In this document: piece after piece, positions 37,333 through 48,660 of the stretch
Numbering within the stretch: position 1 is the stretch's first letter
Layout: every line of letters begins with the position of its first letter
Assembly: GCA_022578965.1 (NCBI GenBank)
Contig: MU400527.1
Coordinates: forward strand, 1 to 64,000
Source of the DNA: Xylaria sp. FL1777
Lineage: Eukaryota > Ascomycota > Sordariomycetes > Xylariales > Xylariaceae
Length of the DNA: 64,000 bases
Direction of reading: 5' to 3'
Notes under the pieces: model-generated
The model's input: the letters and a program-made list of their open reading frames with translations, nothing else
Database searches by the model: none
What the model was told of the DNA's origin: nothing
Position numbers and translations under genes: made by a program

Positions 37333-38906
37333 TGTTCTTTGGGCGCCCCCCCCCATAGACGTCATACTTATTGGTGGGATGGTCAGCAATCAGCATATTC
37401 ATTATCGGAGTTCTGGGCAAAGACTTAGATGGCCAGTTATACTGTATACAAGTGTGGGAGGTTAGGCGTTATGTGCCTTTTGAGCGGGCAGTATAAGGAC
37501 AAATTAAGCTCCGGTATCATGACTTAGTAGTAGTTATAGTATATAATAAGTATTACCCTTTAACCCCTCCTGCTTGTTAGGACGTGCTATATTTATTTGC
37601 TATGTTTGCAATCAAGTACTGTAGATTACTCGATACGTGTAACCCACGATACCTACTGAGTGAGTATGTATGAGCATGCATATCTACTAGTCATCATCTT
37701 ACTTATTTGTCCTCGACTCGACTCAGCTTATCGTCGCCCTCGTTGTGGCGCATTACCGTTAGTGAGGCTTAAAACCCAATCAAGAAATATTATAAGAGGA
37801 GGGCAAGGCAGGTAGGTAATGAGATAGAGTTTATAATATGTAGGTGTTCACTAAAATGGCTTGTAAGTCGTGTTCTAGTTCATGTTTTATTTGCAGCAGG
37901 AGGCAGTACCTACCTAAGAGGTAGGCAGACCTAGGTACTCCATCCAATAGAGTTAGTTTAAGTGCCAGGGGCGAAAGCAAGCACAAAGCCCCTGCAGAAC
38001 CCAGTGGGTTGGCAGAGCGCCTATCGATCCGGCGATCCGGAGCCGCAAGTTTGGAGTGATGGACAACTTTCAAATCTTATTAAGGTAGTAAAGTAGTACC
38101 TACACATACCTAGGTATCTTACCTACCGGTATCTTAGTGGCACACAACGTTATGAGTAGAAATGGGACCAGTAACTATACCAGGACTAGCAGAACTTCAG
38201 GGGAGCTAGACCTTGCTCAACAACTTGACTTTCTTTTGTTCTTCTGCCCGCCCACACTGCCTGCAAGTCGCTGCGCCGCTTGAGTCGCTCCCTTTGTCCC
38301 TACGTAATAGACCTCTTCGGTAGGTATTTCTATCGCCGATTCAATACTTACCTACCTACCTACTTGGGTACTTAAGGTAAGTCGGCGGCCTTACATAAGT
38401 AGCTTCGCTCCACCTCGGCGCTACTGTACCATCGTCCGAACCAACTCTGGTGATATGCATGTCTAGCACAGCACACCTGCAGCCTCGACAGTCGACAGTT
38501 TTGACAATAGCACAGTACCCTGGCGTTTTCGTGCAAGTCGGACATCGCGCACTCCCAAACTCGGCCGCGCTATACGCTGAGACACTCGGGGTCCGAGCTC
38601 CCTATCTACGCCCACAAAGTCCAGGGATCAAGTGGCCGCCGCACACTTTCCATTATCAGCCATTGTGCCTGGCTGGTGATCGCGGGGCGGCTTAGCGATT
38701 AGTCGACGAGATGGATTCTTGCGAGCTCCCAAGCCCCGAGTGATGCTGGAGTCGCTGACACTCAACGCGACCGTGTAAGTCGGACGCCATGGTTGTCTTT
38801 TGGTTGCATGCGTCGCGAGCCGGGAGCCCCTGCTAATGGATGAACTGCTTTGCTAGAACAAGCGAAGCGAAGCGAACCAACACGCCTCCTTCGAGGCGCC
38901 ATCGTC
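37333..38906. other. Tandem intergenic region upstream of FMP27
   Basis: About 1.6 kb containing the 3' end of the YML020W-like gene, a C run near 37347, and the FMP27 promoter and leader. A TACCTAGGTA palindrome lies at 38107-38116 with several TACCTACC words around it. Frames here (for example 38450-38695) have no recognisable features. Confidence 0.55.
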
Positions 38907-41900
38907 ATGGCGCTTCTCAACCCGACCTTCCTCTTCGGCCTCTTCGTCCTCCTGTACCTATCGTCTTTCGTCCTTTTCGCCGTTCTTCGCATCATCACCG
39001 GCATATCAATACAACGAATCGGCTACTTCTCCCTACGACGTCTGGCTTACACCCCAAGGGATGGCATCAAGCTCGAAATCCGCGGCCTTGGGCTTCACGT
39101 TCATCGTCCAACCTTCTCACAGCCGACTTGGCTTAGCATTGTTGTCAGCGAGCTCGTTGTTACGCTGGATATTAAAGAGTTGGAAGGCCAGAAATCGAGC
39201 GTGTCTGTGACGAGCGAGAATGGAATGAATGGCAGTCAAAGTGGGCGCGGTGGTCAGCTCGAAACTACGCCAGAGAATCCGCTTCCGAGGCGAGCGACTT
39301 TCGACACTGCTCGTAGCGCAACTTGGAAACAGCTAACTAAAGTTAAAGAGCGCCTGAAGAAGCTACACCGCAATGTTCGTTGGATACGAATGGTCGATGT
39401 TGTGGCAACTGATTCTACTGTTCACGTCGTGGACGTCGGCAAAGTACAATTTGGTAGCTTTACCATTGCTTTGGATACGAGGCGCCGTCTTGTCGACCAC
39501 GCGCGGTTTTTCTTCCAGTCCAAGGCTGAAAAGCGGCTTCAGAAACAACCTGCAGAATGGATCATGACCTTGAAGAGCATTCTCTTCACAGCCAAGGGTG
39601 GCGAGGCTATTGAAGTCCTCGATAGCGCTACTTTGAACGTTCATGGGTTTCTATATGATAATATGGACGGGCTTCGGGATGCTACTATCGCCCTCAAGCT
39701 TGGCCGAGTGCATGTTCCCTATGACGACGTTCAGGTTTGCGCCGAGAGATCCAGAAGGTTACGGCGACGGCACGCTAGCCTCCATAAACAGGCAGATTCG
39801 ATCCAGATCCCCGTCGCGGACAAACTCTTCGTAGATAGTATCATGCGGGAGGTGGATGAGCCCGGCAGTACAGATTCAGACTTGATGCAGACTGTCTCTG
39901 ACTCCAAAGAGTTTGTGAGCTCCATTCTTCGCGGTGTCAAAGAGGTTCAGTTTGCAGTGAGCTTCGTCTCTCTTACGAAGAAGGTACACGCTATTCAGTC
40001 GACTGGCTCGCCTCTGTTACTTAATGCGTCAATGAAAGAGGTTGGCATTGACTTGCACAGGCTGGACCCTAAGTCCCCGGCGCACCGTATGTATTTTCCC
40101 TCTGATGCTATAGCACACGAGGCTTTGGCGGCAGCTCTCTCTATTTCTATTGGTCTCGATGATGGTCATGGCAAGCCGGAAAGAATAGTATATGTGCCCA
40201 TGGCTACCACAACTATGAAAACGACATTACCGTCGAAGACTGTCGAGCTGTCGGAAGTTAGGAGCGCCGAAGAAAGAAACGCCAATATTCTCTTCGCCAA
40301 CTCTGTTGTTACCTCACCCTGCGTTGACTTAGACCCTAAACGTCTTCCCGTGCTTCTCGCACTCCTCCAGCCCAAACCAAAACCTCCCAAAGTGCGCTCA
40401 CAACAAAGACATAGACTTATTTCTCGGCTGCTTCCTAAGGCTAATATCAAGTTCTCAATGCACGAACCTGTTATTAGGATTGCATTACCCCCGGTTCAGA
40501 AGACAGACGACCCCGATGACTTCGACCTTATCATCTCGTCTATTTCGTCTATTTCTATTGATCTCGAGTCGTTTCACTCTGCTGTAGAAGACGTGCATTA
40601 TTCATTAGCCTCGTCGATGCGTTTACAAACTCACCACCTCTATTACCGGACGACGCAAGGCAGCCGCTTTGATCTCATCGACACCGATTCCTTTGACCTG
40701 AAGGTACAGTTATCGGCAGCACCCGACGTCCACGTTGTTGCAAATGGTCATCTACAGACCCTTGCCATTCGAATGACGCGACCAGAAATCACCAAAGGCA
40801 TACGCCAAATTATTCGTCAGCTTAAGCTCAAGGTTGAACCTGACAAGCGCGCGGGCTCGAAAACGCTGAGGCCGCGGAATATCTTACGAGCTCTACCACG
40901 GTGGTTTTTACATTTTTCTGTTCAAGTCGATGATTTCAGTGCCGAAATCACAGGAGTTGATCATGATTTTCCTGGAACCACGCGCGGTATTGTCCTCCAG
41001 GTGGACACGTGGTCAGCCGAATACCGAGCGCAGAGGATGGATCATGTACGACAGCGAACCATGACTAGGAGACGAGCAGCAAGTCGGTCGTTGGTTCCCG
41101 ATCCAGAAATATTAAACTCCGTATCTTCGCCATCGTCTCCCCGTAAAAAACAGCAGCAAGAGGGAGACGGCCGGAGAGTTGCAATCCATATTAGGGGGTT
41201 GGAGGCTTTTGTGATGGAGGCGCCCGAGAAATGGGAGGTCGAGCCATTTATTCACATGCCTCGCTTTGAAGTTGCTTTTTCAACTCATAGTGATGCGCAC
41301 AGTCACATCCTTCATGTTCACTCTCATCTCCGCAGTCTCCTTGTACAGTACTCGCTCTTCCGCCATTATTCGGTCGGCGTTGCTATCATGGTTCTGCGAA
41401 GAGCATTCGCGAAAGATCCACGTTATTCAACGCCATCGAGCCCGCTATATAGCCAGAGCCAGGTCACATTATTGTCACCCGAGTCACCGTGGTCGAGCGG
41501 TGCGGATACATCTCCCAAAGTCTTGAAAGAGATAGTGACAGTTGATTGCAAGGCTGCCTTGATCCAAGTTAAAGCCGAAATGCCGGCAGACCCTCCGCTG
41601 ATGTTACAAATATATGGCATGGAGGCTGGTCGCCAACGATGGTTGCCTCCATACTTCACCTCAAAGTTGATACGCTTATATGCTGGTGCTCCTAGAATGC
41701 CAGGTGTTTGGGCTCGGATTGCAAGCATAAAATCGTTTCGCCTAGACTACCGAGAGACGCGAAAGAAAACATCCAATGGGAGCTTTCAAGATGACAAGAT
41801 GGTTGACGTCGTGACAGAGGCTATCAGGCTTGCTGTTCCCCACGAGCTCATCATAAATAAGATATCGGATAATTTCATCAATGTAGTCAAAGCGAGCCAG

Positions 41901-44900
41901 CAACTCCATCATCGATTCAAGACAGGAACTAATGAGTACATTCTCGATAAACCGCCCGAAAAGCCAAAGAATGTTCCTAAAGTGTCTATAAGGTCTCGCA
42001 ACTTGATGCTCGAACTAGAAGATGGCGCGTTTGAGTGGAAGCTTGGTATGATATATAGAGCTGGTCGCGTGGAGCAACAGCAACGAATCGCTCGTGAGGA
42101 TGCTTTCCATGTCAAAGTAAAGAAAATACAGGACGAGGAGATGAAGAGAGACCCAACCCGTTATCGCAACCGCTCGGCAATGACAAGAGGCCGAGACACG
42201 AATGGGAGTCCCTGGGGACGCAGCAAGAGCGAGGACCGTCTAACACAACATAAACGAGACGGACGGTCTCGCAGCGAGGCTCCACGGAGTCGGAACCCCC
42301 GATATGACCCAGAAGGACTTCGTGATATGACCGGTAACGCGCATATCACGATTCAAGAAGCGAGAACGAAGTTACATGAACACAACGCACAAAGCTGGAA
42401 AAAGCGCATAGACAATCATTTTCTCACGGCACGGCAGGCAGTCCAAGAACTTCGTAGCTTGTTTTGGGGAAGCGATCAGGTTCCAGACGATCTTGAAGAT
42501 ACGGAGAGAATTCTCGAAGTGCCGCAGCGGCCAGCACTTATGGCCACAACCATTCACGAACTCCATGTTCTGATCGATAAACCATCTTTCCCCTTGCAGA
42601 AACTTCCCGATTTTCTCCACCAAGTTGGCAAAGGGATGCCGAAAGATATGCAGTACTCTCTCCTCATTCCAATGAATCTCCAAATCACAATGGGCGAGGC
42701 GAAGGTCATGCTTCGGGACTATCCTCTCCCATTAATCCATGTTCCACCATTGAGACCTGGTCAGCCATCCAAACTGCCAGCACTTTCCCTCAAAACCGAT
42801 TTTGTCATAGCCGAAGAGTTCCGTGACCATGAGTCTTCTCGGAGGATAAGGGTTCAAATTACCCCTCCCAATAACTCCGAGCCCGGTTGGCCGAATGGCA
42901 GCTTCGCCATAGATGTTCGTCGCACTATTGGGCCTGTCAAGTCATACTCAGATATGTACGTGGATCTAAACACGGCTGACCCGACTCGGATTACCTGGGG
43001 CCCTTCATACCAACCCGCCATTCAAGACATGATGATGGTTATTGAATCATTCACGAAACCTCAACTTGATCCATCTGAACGTGTCGGATTCTGGGACAAG
43101 ATTAGGTTGAATTTCCACTCTCGAGTTCGCCTCGCGTGGAGAGCAGGTGGGGATGTGCATCTCGCTCTGAAGGGCTCCAGGGATCCATACGCAGTCGTTG
43201 GTAACGGCGCCGGGTTTTTGATGTGCTGGCGGAACAACGTCAAGTGGAATATCCATACAGAGGATGATCCGAAAAAGTTTATGACTGTAAACAGTGGCGA
43301 ATACGTCCTTGCGGTACCAGATTTTAGCCACCACGCCCGAGAAGAGGCTCACAGGATACACGAAAATGAAAGTATAACCAGTGACTCCAGTTACAAATCC
43401 GGTATAGCTTTCAAAAAAGTCATCATGAAGCTATCAGGTAATGTCCAGTGGATGGCCGGGCTTGTTTTTGAACGCTCTATCGTCAATGGGAAGCGAGACT
43501 TTAGCTTCAAGCCACACTATGATGTGATTCTGAAAGGACCCATGTATGCGAAATCACAGGCCGAGACCACTCCTTACGATGCGTTCCGTGGCTTCAGAAG
43601 CCAGCATATTCATCTTTCTATTGGCGTCAGCGCACCAATTGACCGTAATTGGAAATCGTCCGAATTACAGCCACCAACTAAAAGTTACAATACGGTCCAT
43701 CTAACTCCGAGATTCTTCACTCATTTCTTCGCATGGTGGTCACTCTTCAGCGGACCTATGTCACTCCCCATTCGCCAAGGCTCTCTTTGGCCGGGAAGAG
43801 AAAAGAACAGTAAGAAATTCGGAAGGCATTTAGGCACAATCAAATACAGTCTCCTTCTCGCGCCCCTGTTCCTCAGTCATATATACAAGCATAAAGACGC
43901 CGAAAACTACTCTGAGAATGATGTGTCAGCGACAGGCATCAAGGTCAGATTTGATAGCTTCATGGTCGATATTCACCAACGCCGTGAAGAGTTCAACACG
44001 CGAGATAGCAACGCCAAAACTACCAAACCCAACAGTAGAACAACCGGGATGAAAATACACGCTGCTCAACTCGATCTCTTATCGACGGATGTGCGTGCCG
44101 TCTCTGCTAGTATCAGGGGTACCACAACCGAGGCAGTGAAGAAGAATTCCCTCTCGACCTTGTTTGCGCAACAGGACCTGGATGATGCTGCTGATCTTTC
44201 TCATTTTACGATTCCAGATCACGATTTTAGCTGGATTGACATGGATGATTTTGTTGAACTTGATTGGATCCTTCCATCAGAAGCAAACCCCGACACTAAA
44301 ATTCTACCACTCGCGTACTCCCCACGTGTAACATACTTTCGCCAAACTGACATTGGAGGGACAATCGACGGAGATCCGGACCGCACAAGTCCTTTCGGAA
44401 ACGAGCCTACGCATTTTTGCATCATGAGGCAAGATGACGATCCTAGAAGAGTACAATCCCAGCTCATACAGTCTCGACTAGATCAATTAGATGGTCAAAT
44501 TTCAAGCAACATATCCAACGTTTCTGACGCTGAATTAAGAATGGCCAAAGATCCTGACGTTCGGGCCGAATATGAAAGCTTAAATAAGTATACCAGCGTT
44601 CTTCGGGATAAACGTTCATTCATGGAGTCTATGTTACATCAGATGGCATATAAGATTACAACCAGCGAACAACAAAAAAATTCGCAAGACAGCGAACATT
44701 CAGATAATAGCTCTGGAAACTTTGCTGAAAACGGAGAAGGAGGAATCAAAGTACCATCAGGAACCGAGTTCGCGAGTGAGTTCAAGAACCGGTTTGTTGT
44801 CCATAACATGCACCTAAAATGGAACAATTTGCTACGAAATATCATTCTCCGATACAGCCATCAAGTCAGCCAACGACGCGGGTTTGTTTACTATTTATCC

Positions 44901-47720
44901 CGGCCGGCTGTAAAGTTCATACTTGATATTGTGGAAGAACAAACGAAGGCGAAACAGAACAACAAGACCACAGCACCTTCGACTGCTTCCAACGCTGCAC
45001 GAACTAACAAATTTAACGGCCAAGCTGAGACCAATGATGATATAGAATACCGAATCAAGCAGATCCTCAAAGATGGTCGGAAATATGTCAATGCCGAGAA
45101 GTGCGGCGCAGCCGAAGGTACCATCAATGCAAACATGGAAGACATCACGGGCGGTATTGCCGAAGAATTTGCGCCTCAGAATAGTTTTGATGTTCGCCTT
45201 ATTGCTCCCCAAATCCAGCTGCAAAGTGATAGAAACAAGAAGCATGTCATCCTAGTGACAGCCAAAGGGATGGAACTCAAAGTTGTTGAGGTCATGGAGA
45301 AAGCTAGGCTGTCTGATCCTGTCAGTGGTTTAGTACAGCGGCGGTTCCTACTTCGTATGGATAGTGCACAATTTTTCGTCACTCATCAAAAGTGGTTCTT
45401 GGATCAAATCCTCTCGAAGTATTCCGGAAATAGATATGGAACACCGTCCGGCTCTTCTTGGCCACCATGGGTCCCTATGGAGATGATGTTTGATTTTCAA
45501 TCAGACCCTTTCGGCTTCAAGCGTATCGTACAGAAAACGTCGGCTATGTTAAGATACGACAAATTTAATACGCTTCGACTGAAGTATAACGATGAAGTTA
45601 ATAATATCGAGGGCGACACTCCGTCGTTGGACAACACGGAAAGCAGGATGGACAACGTTTGGGTAGAGTTTCCTCAAGCTCGAGCGCTATGCAACTCCTC
45701 CCAGTACTACGCTATGTACGTCATGGTGCTTGATCTACTCCTATACAACGAGCCTTTGGAGAAGACTAGGAGTGAGCGGTTGGAAAAAATTATGCTAGCA
45801 TCGGACTTCAGTGACCTCCGCGGGACCCCTGAGATGGTGACTAAACTGCAAGAACGTATCCGCAACCTCGAGGAGATCAAAAGCCGCTTCCAAATCCACT
45901 CCAAACACCTGGATAGAAAAGGCTGGGAGGATCGGCTAGTGTTAGAAAGAGATCTTGCTGCTAACGAAGACGAACTATTCTTCGTGATGAAAGCCATAAC
46001 GTCATCCCAGAGAAAGTATGATAGCTCCCTGCAGAGCAACGCTCTGTTGAAATGGACTATCTCTGCCAGAGAAATTGTTTGGCATCTCATTCAGGATAAT
46101 CACGAACCTTTGGTTGAGCTTCAGTTAAAAGATGTCGAATATGATCGAACAGATAACTCAGACGGCTCACACATCAATTTGATACAGATCGGCAGGATCA
46201 TCGGCCTGAATCTGATGCCCAACGCAATTTACCCCGAAATGATTGGCCCTTATTTTGAAGATGAGAAAGGCCGAGTCACCGACACGAAAGATACGCACAT
46301 GATTCGTGTGTACTTTCATATGCTGGAAGCTATTGCCGGTATACCTGTCATGGATCATTTCGAGGTCAATTTATTCCCGATGAAGATACAACTGGAACGT
46401 GAAGTAGGCAAAAGATTGTTCCAGTACATTTTCCCCGAAGTGCAGGTTGTTGAAGCTGCCAATAGTAGCAACGTGCCTGAGAGGCCATCCATTAGGAGAG
46501 CAAGTGATTCCGGTAACACTGTAGACTCCTTAGTAGATGATTCCATGTCAGAGTCCGTCAGATACGGTTCAGTCCCCTCTGATAAAGAGTCACCTTTCAA
46601 CACGCGAGCTGGTTCATTGGAACTGCGCCTTCGTCCTACCCTAACTCTCGACTCGCGCACACCTCATGACGATGGGAATTCCAACATCAAGGCTGTTAGC
46701 ATACACTCTGGGGAGGGAACCCACATGTTCCGACTCTTCGGTGCCAAGCCGGCGAGTAAAAAGCCATCGTACGAATCTCTGAGAGCAGGAGCAATACCAA
46801 AACCTGGGATTGGACGATCTTCTACAACAGTGTCTTCCAACAGTGAAAGCAAGAAAGGAGCACGCTTTGCACTCCCTCGAAAGGGCGGCAACTCAGAATT
46901 AGAGCCCTCAGACGATCTATCCAAAATGATAACACGGGCCTCAAGTTACATGACTTTTGCCTACATCAAAATGCCCTCTGTCGTCTTATGCCTTAGTTAC
47001 AAAGGCAAAGGCGAACGTAATCTCGAGGACGTACACGACTTCGTCTTCAAGCTCCCTGCTATTGAATATCGCAACAAGACATGGTCAAATCTCGATTTGG
47101 CAATGAACCTGAAGAACCACGTTATCAAGGCACTTATCTCGCACACAGGTGCCATCATCAGCAACAAATTCAGTAAGCACCGGCCCAATGCGGCCCAACA
47201 AAGCAAGCTTCGCGAGCTAGCCACAAGCAGTGTCCTACTCGCCACGCCAGCCTTGTCCAACTACGCAGACAATAGCGATGATTCGTCAAGTCTTCTTACC
47301 ACAAGTCCTATCGACTACTCTCGCTCACCACCGAGAAGTCTTAGAGACTCGCAATCAAGCAGTTTTATTCTCCAGCGACCAAACAGTAGAAGCTCTTCTG
47401 TTGCGTCGTCGAACTCCAACAACCGGAACGGAAGCGAGTCTCGCAATAGCAACAGCACACCGGGCTATCACAAGATGATGCCGGGTACTCGAGCAATGAC
47501 TGGCCTCGGGATTGATCTAGGGCGGCCGAAGTCGAGCAGTAGCAGCCCTTACCTAGAACCCGCGCGGCCAGCCACCAGTGGGAGCAGCATGAGCAACAAT
47601 CCAGGCCGGGGAAAATCTGCCGGCAGTGGATTCATTAGGGGTAAAATCAATGCTCTGACTAATCGCATCAAGGATAAAGAAGGGAGCGATGCGAAAGAGC
47701 ATGACCCCGGAGATGAATAA
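38907..47720 (+). CDS. FMP27: Fmp27/BLTP2-family bridge-like lipid transfer protein
   Basis: One exon of 8.8 kb encoding 2,937 residues. I start at ATG 38907 (MALLNPTFLFGLF...): the open frame extends further left, to 38850, but without another ATG. Residues about 5-30 are a hydrophobic membrane anchor, as in family members held at the ER. Family landmarks appear in order: GFWDK near residue 1394 (VGFWDKIRLNFHSRVRLAW), the SW region near 1610 (WWSLFSGPMSLPIRQGSLWPG), and WPPW near 2185 (SSWPPWVPMEMMFDF). The C-terminal 150 residues are Ser/Asn-rich and disordered. Relatives (yeast Fmp27 and Ypr117w, animal BLTP2/Hobbit, plant SABRE) are long hydrophobic-groove proteins at ER-plasma-membrane contacts, thought to move bulk phospholipid. 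The old mitochondrial label comes from proteomics. Confidence 0.93.
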   Translation: MALLNPTFLFGLFVLLYLSSFVLFAVLRIITGISIQRIGYFSLRRLAYTPRDGIKLEIRGLGLHVHRPTFSQPTWLSIVVSELVVTLDIKELEGQKSSVSVTSENGMNGSQSGRGGQLETTPENPLPRRATFDTARSATWKQLTKVKERLKKLHRNVRWIRMVDVVATDSTVHVVDVGKVQFGSFTIALDTRRRLVDHARFFFQSKAEKRLQKQPAEWIMTLKSILFTAKGGEAIEVLDSATLNVHGFLYDNMDGLRDATIALKLGRVHVPYDDVQVCAERSRRLRRRHASLHKQADSIQIPVADKLFVDSIMREVDEPGSTDSDLMQTVSDSKEFVSSILRGVKEVQFAVSFVSLTKKVHAIQSTGSPLLLNASMKEVGIDLHRLDPKSPAHRMYFPSDAIAHEALAAALSISIGLDDGHGKPERIVYVPMATTTMKTTLPSKTVELSEVRSAEERNANILFANSVVTSPCVDLDPKRLPVLLALLQPKPKPPKVRSQQRHRLISRLLPKANIKFSMHEPVIRIALPPVQKTDDPDDFDLIISSISSISIDLESFHSAVEDVHYSLASSMRLQTHHLYYRTTQGSRFDLIDTDSFDLKVQLSAAPDVHVVANGHLQTLAIRMTRPEITKGIRQIIRQLKLKVEPDKRAGSKTLRPRNILRALPRWFLHFSVQVDDFSAEITGVDHDFPGTTRGIVLQVDTWSAEYRAQRMDHVRQRTMTRRRAASRSLVPDPEILNSVSSPSSPRKKQQQEGDGRRVAIHIRGLEAFVMEAPEKWEVEPFIHMPRFEVAFSTHSDAHSHILHVHSHLRSLLVQYSLFRHYSVGVAIMVLRRAFAKDPRYSTPSSPLYSQSQVTLLSPESPWSSGADTSPKVLKEIVTVDCKAALIQVKAEMPADPPLMLQIYGMEAGRQRWLPPYFTSKLIRLYAGAPRMPGVWARIASIKSFRLDYRETRKKTSNGSFQDDKMVDVVTEAIRLAVPHELIINKISDNFINVVKASQQLHHRFKTGTNEYILDKPPEKPKNVPKVSIRSRNLMLELEDGAFEWKLGMIYRAGRVEQQQRIAREDAFHVKVKKIQDEEMKRDPTRYRNRSAMTRGRDTNGSPWGRSKSEDRLTQHKRDGRSRSEAPRSRNPRYDPEGLRDMTGNAHITIQEARTKLHEHNAQSWKKRIDNHFLTARQAVQELRSLFWGSDQVPDDLEDTERILEVPQRPALMATTIHELHVLIDKPSFPLQKLPDFLHQVGKGMPKDMQYSLLIPMNLQITMGEAKVMLRDYPLPLIHVPPLRPGQPSKLPALSLKTDFVIAEEFRDHESSRRIRVQITPPNNSEPGWPNGSFAIDVRRTIGPVKSYSDMYVDLNTADPTRITWGPSYQPAIQDMMMVIESFTKPQLDPSERVGFWDKIRLNFHSRVRLAWRAGGDVHLALKGSRDPYAVVGNGAGFLMCWRNNVKWNIHTEDDPKKFMTVNSGEYVLAVPDFSHHAREEAHRIHENESITSDSSYKSGIAFKKVIMKLSGNVQWMAGLVFERSIVNGKRDFSFKPHYDVILKGPMYAKSQAETTPYDAFRGFRSQHIHLSIGVSAPIDRNWKSSELQPPTKSYNTVHLTPRFFTHFFAWWSLFSGPMSLPIRQGSLWPGREKNSKKFGRHLGTIKYSLLLAPLFLSHIYKHKDAENYSENDVSATGIKVRFDSFMVDIHQRREEFNTRDSNAKTTKPNSRTTGMKIHAAQLDLLSTDVRAVSASIRGTTTEAVKKNSLSTLFAQQDLDDAADLSHFTIPDHDFSWIDMDDFVELDWILPSEANPDTKILPLAYSPRVTYFRQTDIGGTIDGDPDRTSPFGNEPTHFCIMRQDDDPRRVQSQLIQSRLDQLDGQISSNISNVSDAELRMAKDPDVRAEYESLNKYTSVLRDKRSFMESMLHQMAYKITTSEQQKNSQDSEHSDNSSGNFAENGEGGIKVPSGTEFASEFKNRFVVHNMHLKWNNLLRNIILRYSHQVSQRRGFVYYLSRPAVKFILDIVEEQTKAKQNNKTTAPSTASNAARTNKFNGQAETNDDIEYRIKQILKDGRKYVNAEKCGAAEGTINANMEDITGGIAEEFAPQNSFDVRLIAPQIQLQSDRNKKHVILVTAKGMELKVVEVMEKARLSDPVSGLVQRRFLLRMDSAQFFVTHQKWFLDQILSKYSGNRYGTPSGSSWPPWVPMEMMFDFQSDPFGFKRIVQKTSAMLRYDKFNTLRLKYNDEVNNIEGDTPSLDNTESRMDNVWVEFPQARALCNSSQYYAMYVMVLDLLLYNEPLEKTRSERLEKIMLASDFSDLRGTPEMVTKLQERIRNLEEIKSRFQIHSKHLDRKGWEDRLVLERDLAANEDELFFVMKAITSSQRKYDSSLQSNALLKWTISAREIVWHLIQDNHEPLVELQLKDVEYDRTDNSDGSHINLIQIGRIIGLNLMPNAIYPEMIGPYFEDEKGRVTDTKDTHMIRVYFHMLEAIAGIPVMDHFEVNLFPMKIQLEREVGKRLFQYIFPEVQVVEAANSSNVPERPSIRRASDSGNTVDSLVDDSMSESVRYGSVPSDKESPFNTRAGSLELRLRPTLTLDSRTPHDDGNSNIKAVSIHSGEGTHMFRLFGAKPASKKPSYESLRAGAIPKPGIGRSSTTVSSNSESKKGARFALPRKGGNSELEPSDDLSKMITRASSYMTFAYIKMPSVVLCLSYKGKGERNLEDVHDFVFKLPAIEYRNKTWSNLDLAMNLKNHVIKALISHTGAIISNKFSKHRPNAAQQSKLRELATSSVLLATPALSNYADNSDDSSSLLTTSPIDYSRSPPRSLRDSQSSSFILQRPNSRSSSVASSNSNNRNGSESRNSNSTPGYHKMMPGTRAMTGLGIDLGRPKSSSSSPYLEPARPATSGSSMSNNPGRGKSAGSGFIRGKINALTNRIKDKEGSDAKEHDPGDE

Positions 47721-48660
47721 TTGCTGTCGAGATGATTTCATCGAGTTACGGATGGGCGAGCCGCGATGTGTGGGGGTTCTCTATCAATGGAGCAGACAAA
47801 TATCGTGTCTACACAAGCCGAGAAGATTCAAGGAGCCTATTCATTTTTATGGTGGTCATATGATGCATAGCAACTGGAGTAGATGGGAGTCTTCAAAGCG
47901 GTTACTTTTCTCTTTTCTTTTCTTTCTTTTTTGGCCCGCTCTACTACTTTGTCCCTTAGTGGCTATACCCATTGACACGGTGGATATTCCTCGTTTTGGC
48001 TTTATTTAATTTTGATCTTCAACTTTCCCTGTTCGAGGCAACGCACAACACATAGATTAAGAGCCGGAAGTCACTTAAAAATAGGAAGGCAGAAATACCA
48101 GTGCCTTACCAGCATATACTGGTAGATTATTGTCTATAGAACACGCGGGGCTTCACTTATGGCTTAGCTCCGGCGAGACCGCTGATGCGGCGATGATGAA
48201 TATGGAAGAGACATGTACCATATATTAGAGCCCCAACCTTGTTTTAGCTCTACGATAGGTCTCATACAGGACCAGAGGTACTGGCGGAATGATTGGCGTT
48301 GAATATATACCAAATCCTCAAATACTAGGTCTCCCATAGGGACAACCTGTAGTTCCTTATTGGCAAAAAGCCCATAGACGGTAAGCTGTGCCAAAATGCA
48401 TAATCAAATATATGCCATGATATGTCCTGTCTTTTCAAATAAGCGTTCATGGTCGTGCCATAGTTGCCGTCTTCGGACGGGCCATCCGACGCGACTTGAA
48501 TTGGTGTCCTAGTACAGGCGTTAATAAGATGGCACATCCTCAGGGAATTAGATGCTCAGTCGACCATTATCTGAGTGCCTGTTCGTGACTGGTTCTCATC
48601 TTGCTCGTCACGACTAGATTTGTGAGTGGTTTTATTGTGCTATGACTTGCTGCACTGTCT
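47721..48660. other. Convergent 3' intergenic region FMP27/VPS22
   Basis: 940 bp between the ends of FMP27 (plus) and VPS22 (minus). It includes a TTTTCTTTTC-type pyrimidine stretch near 47910. No gene, tRNA or repeat family identified. Confidence 0.55.
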
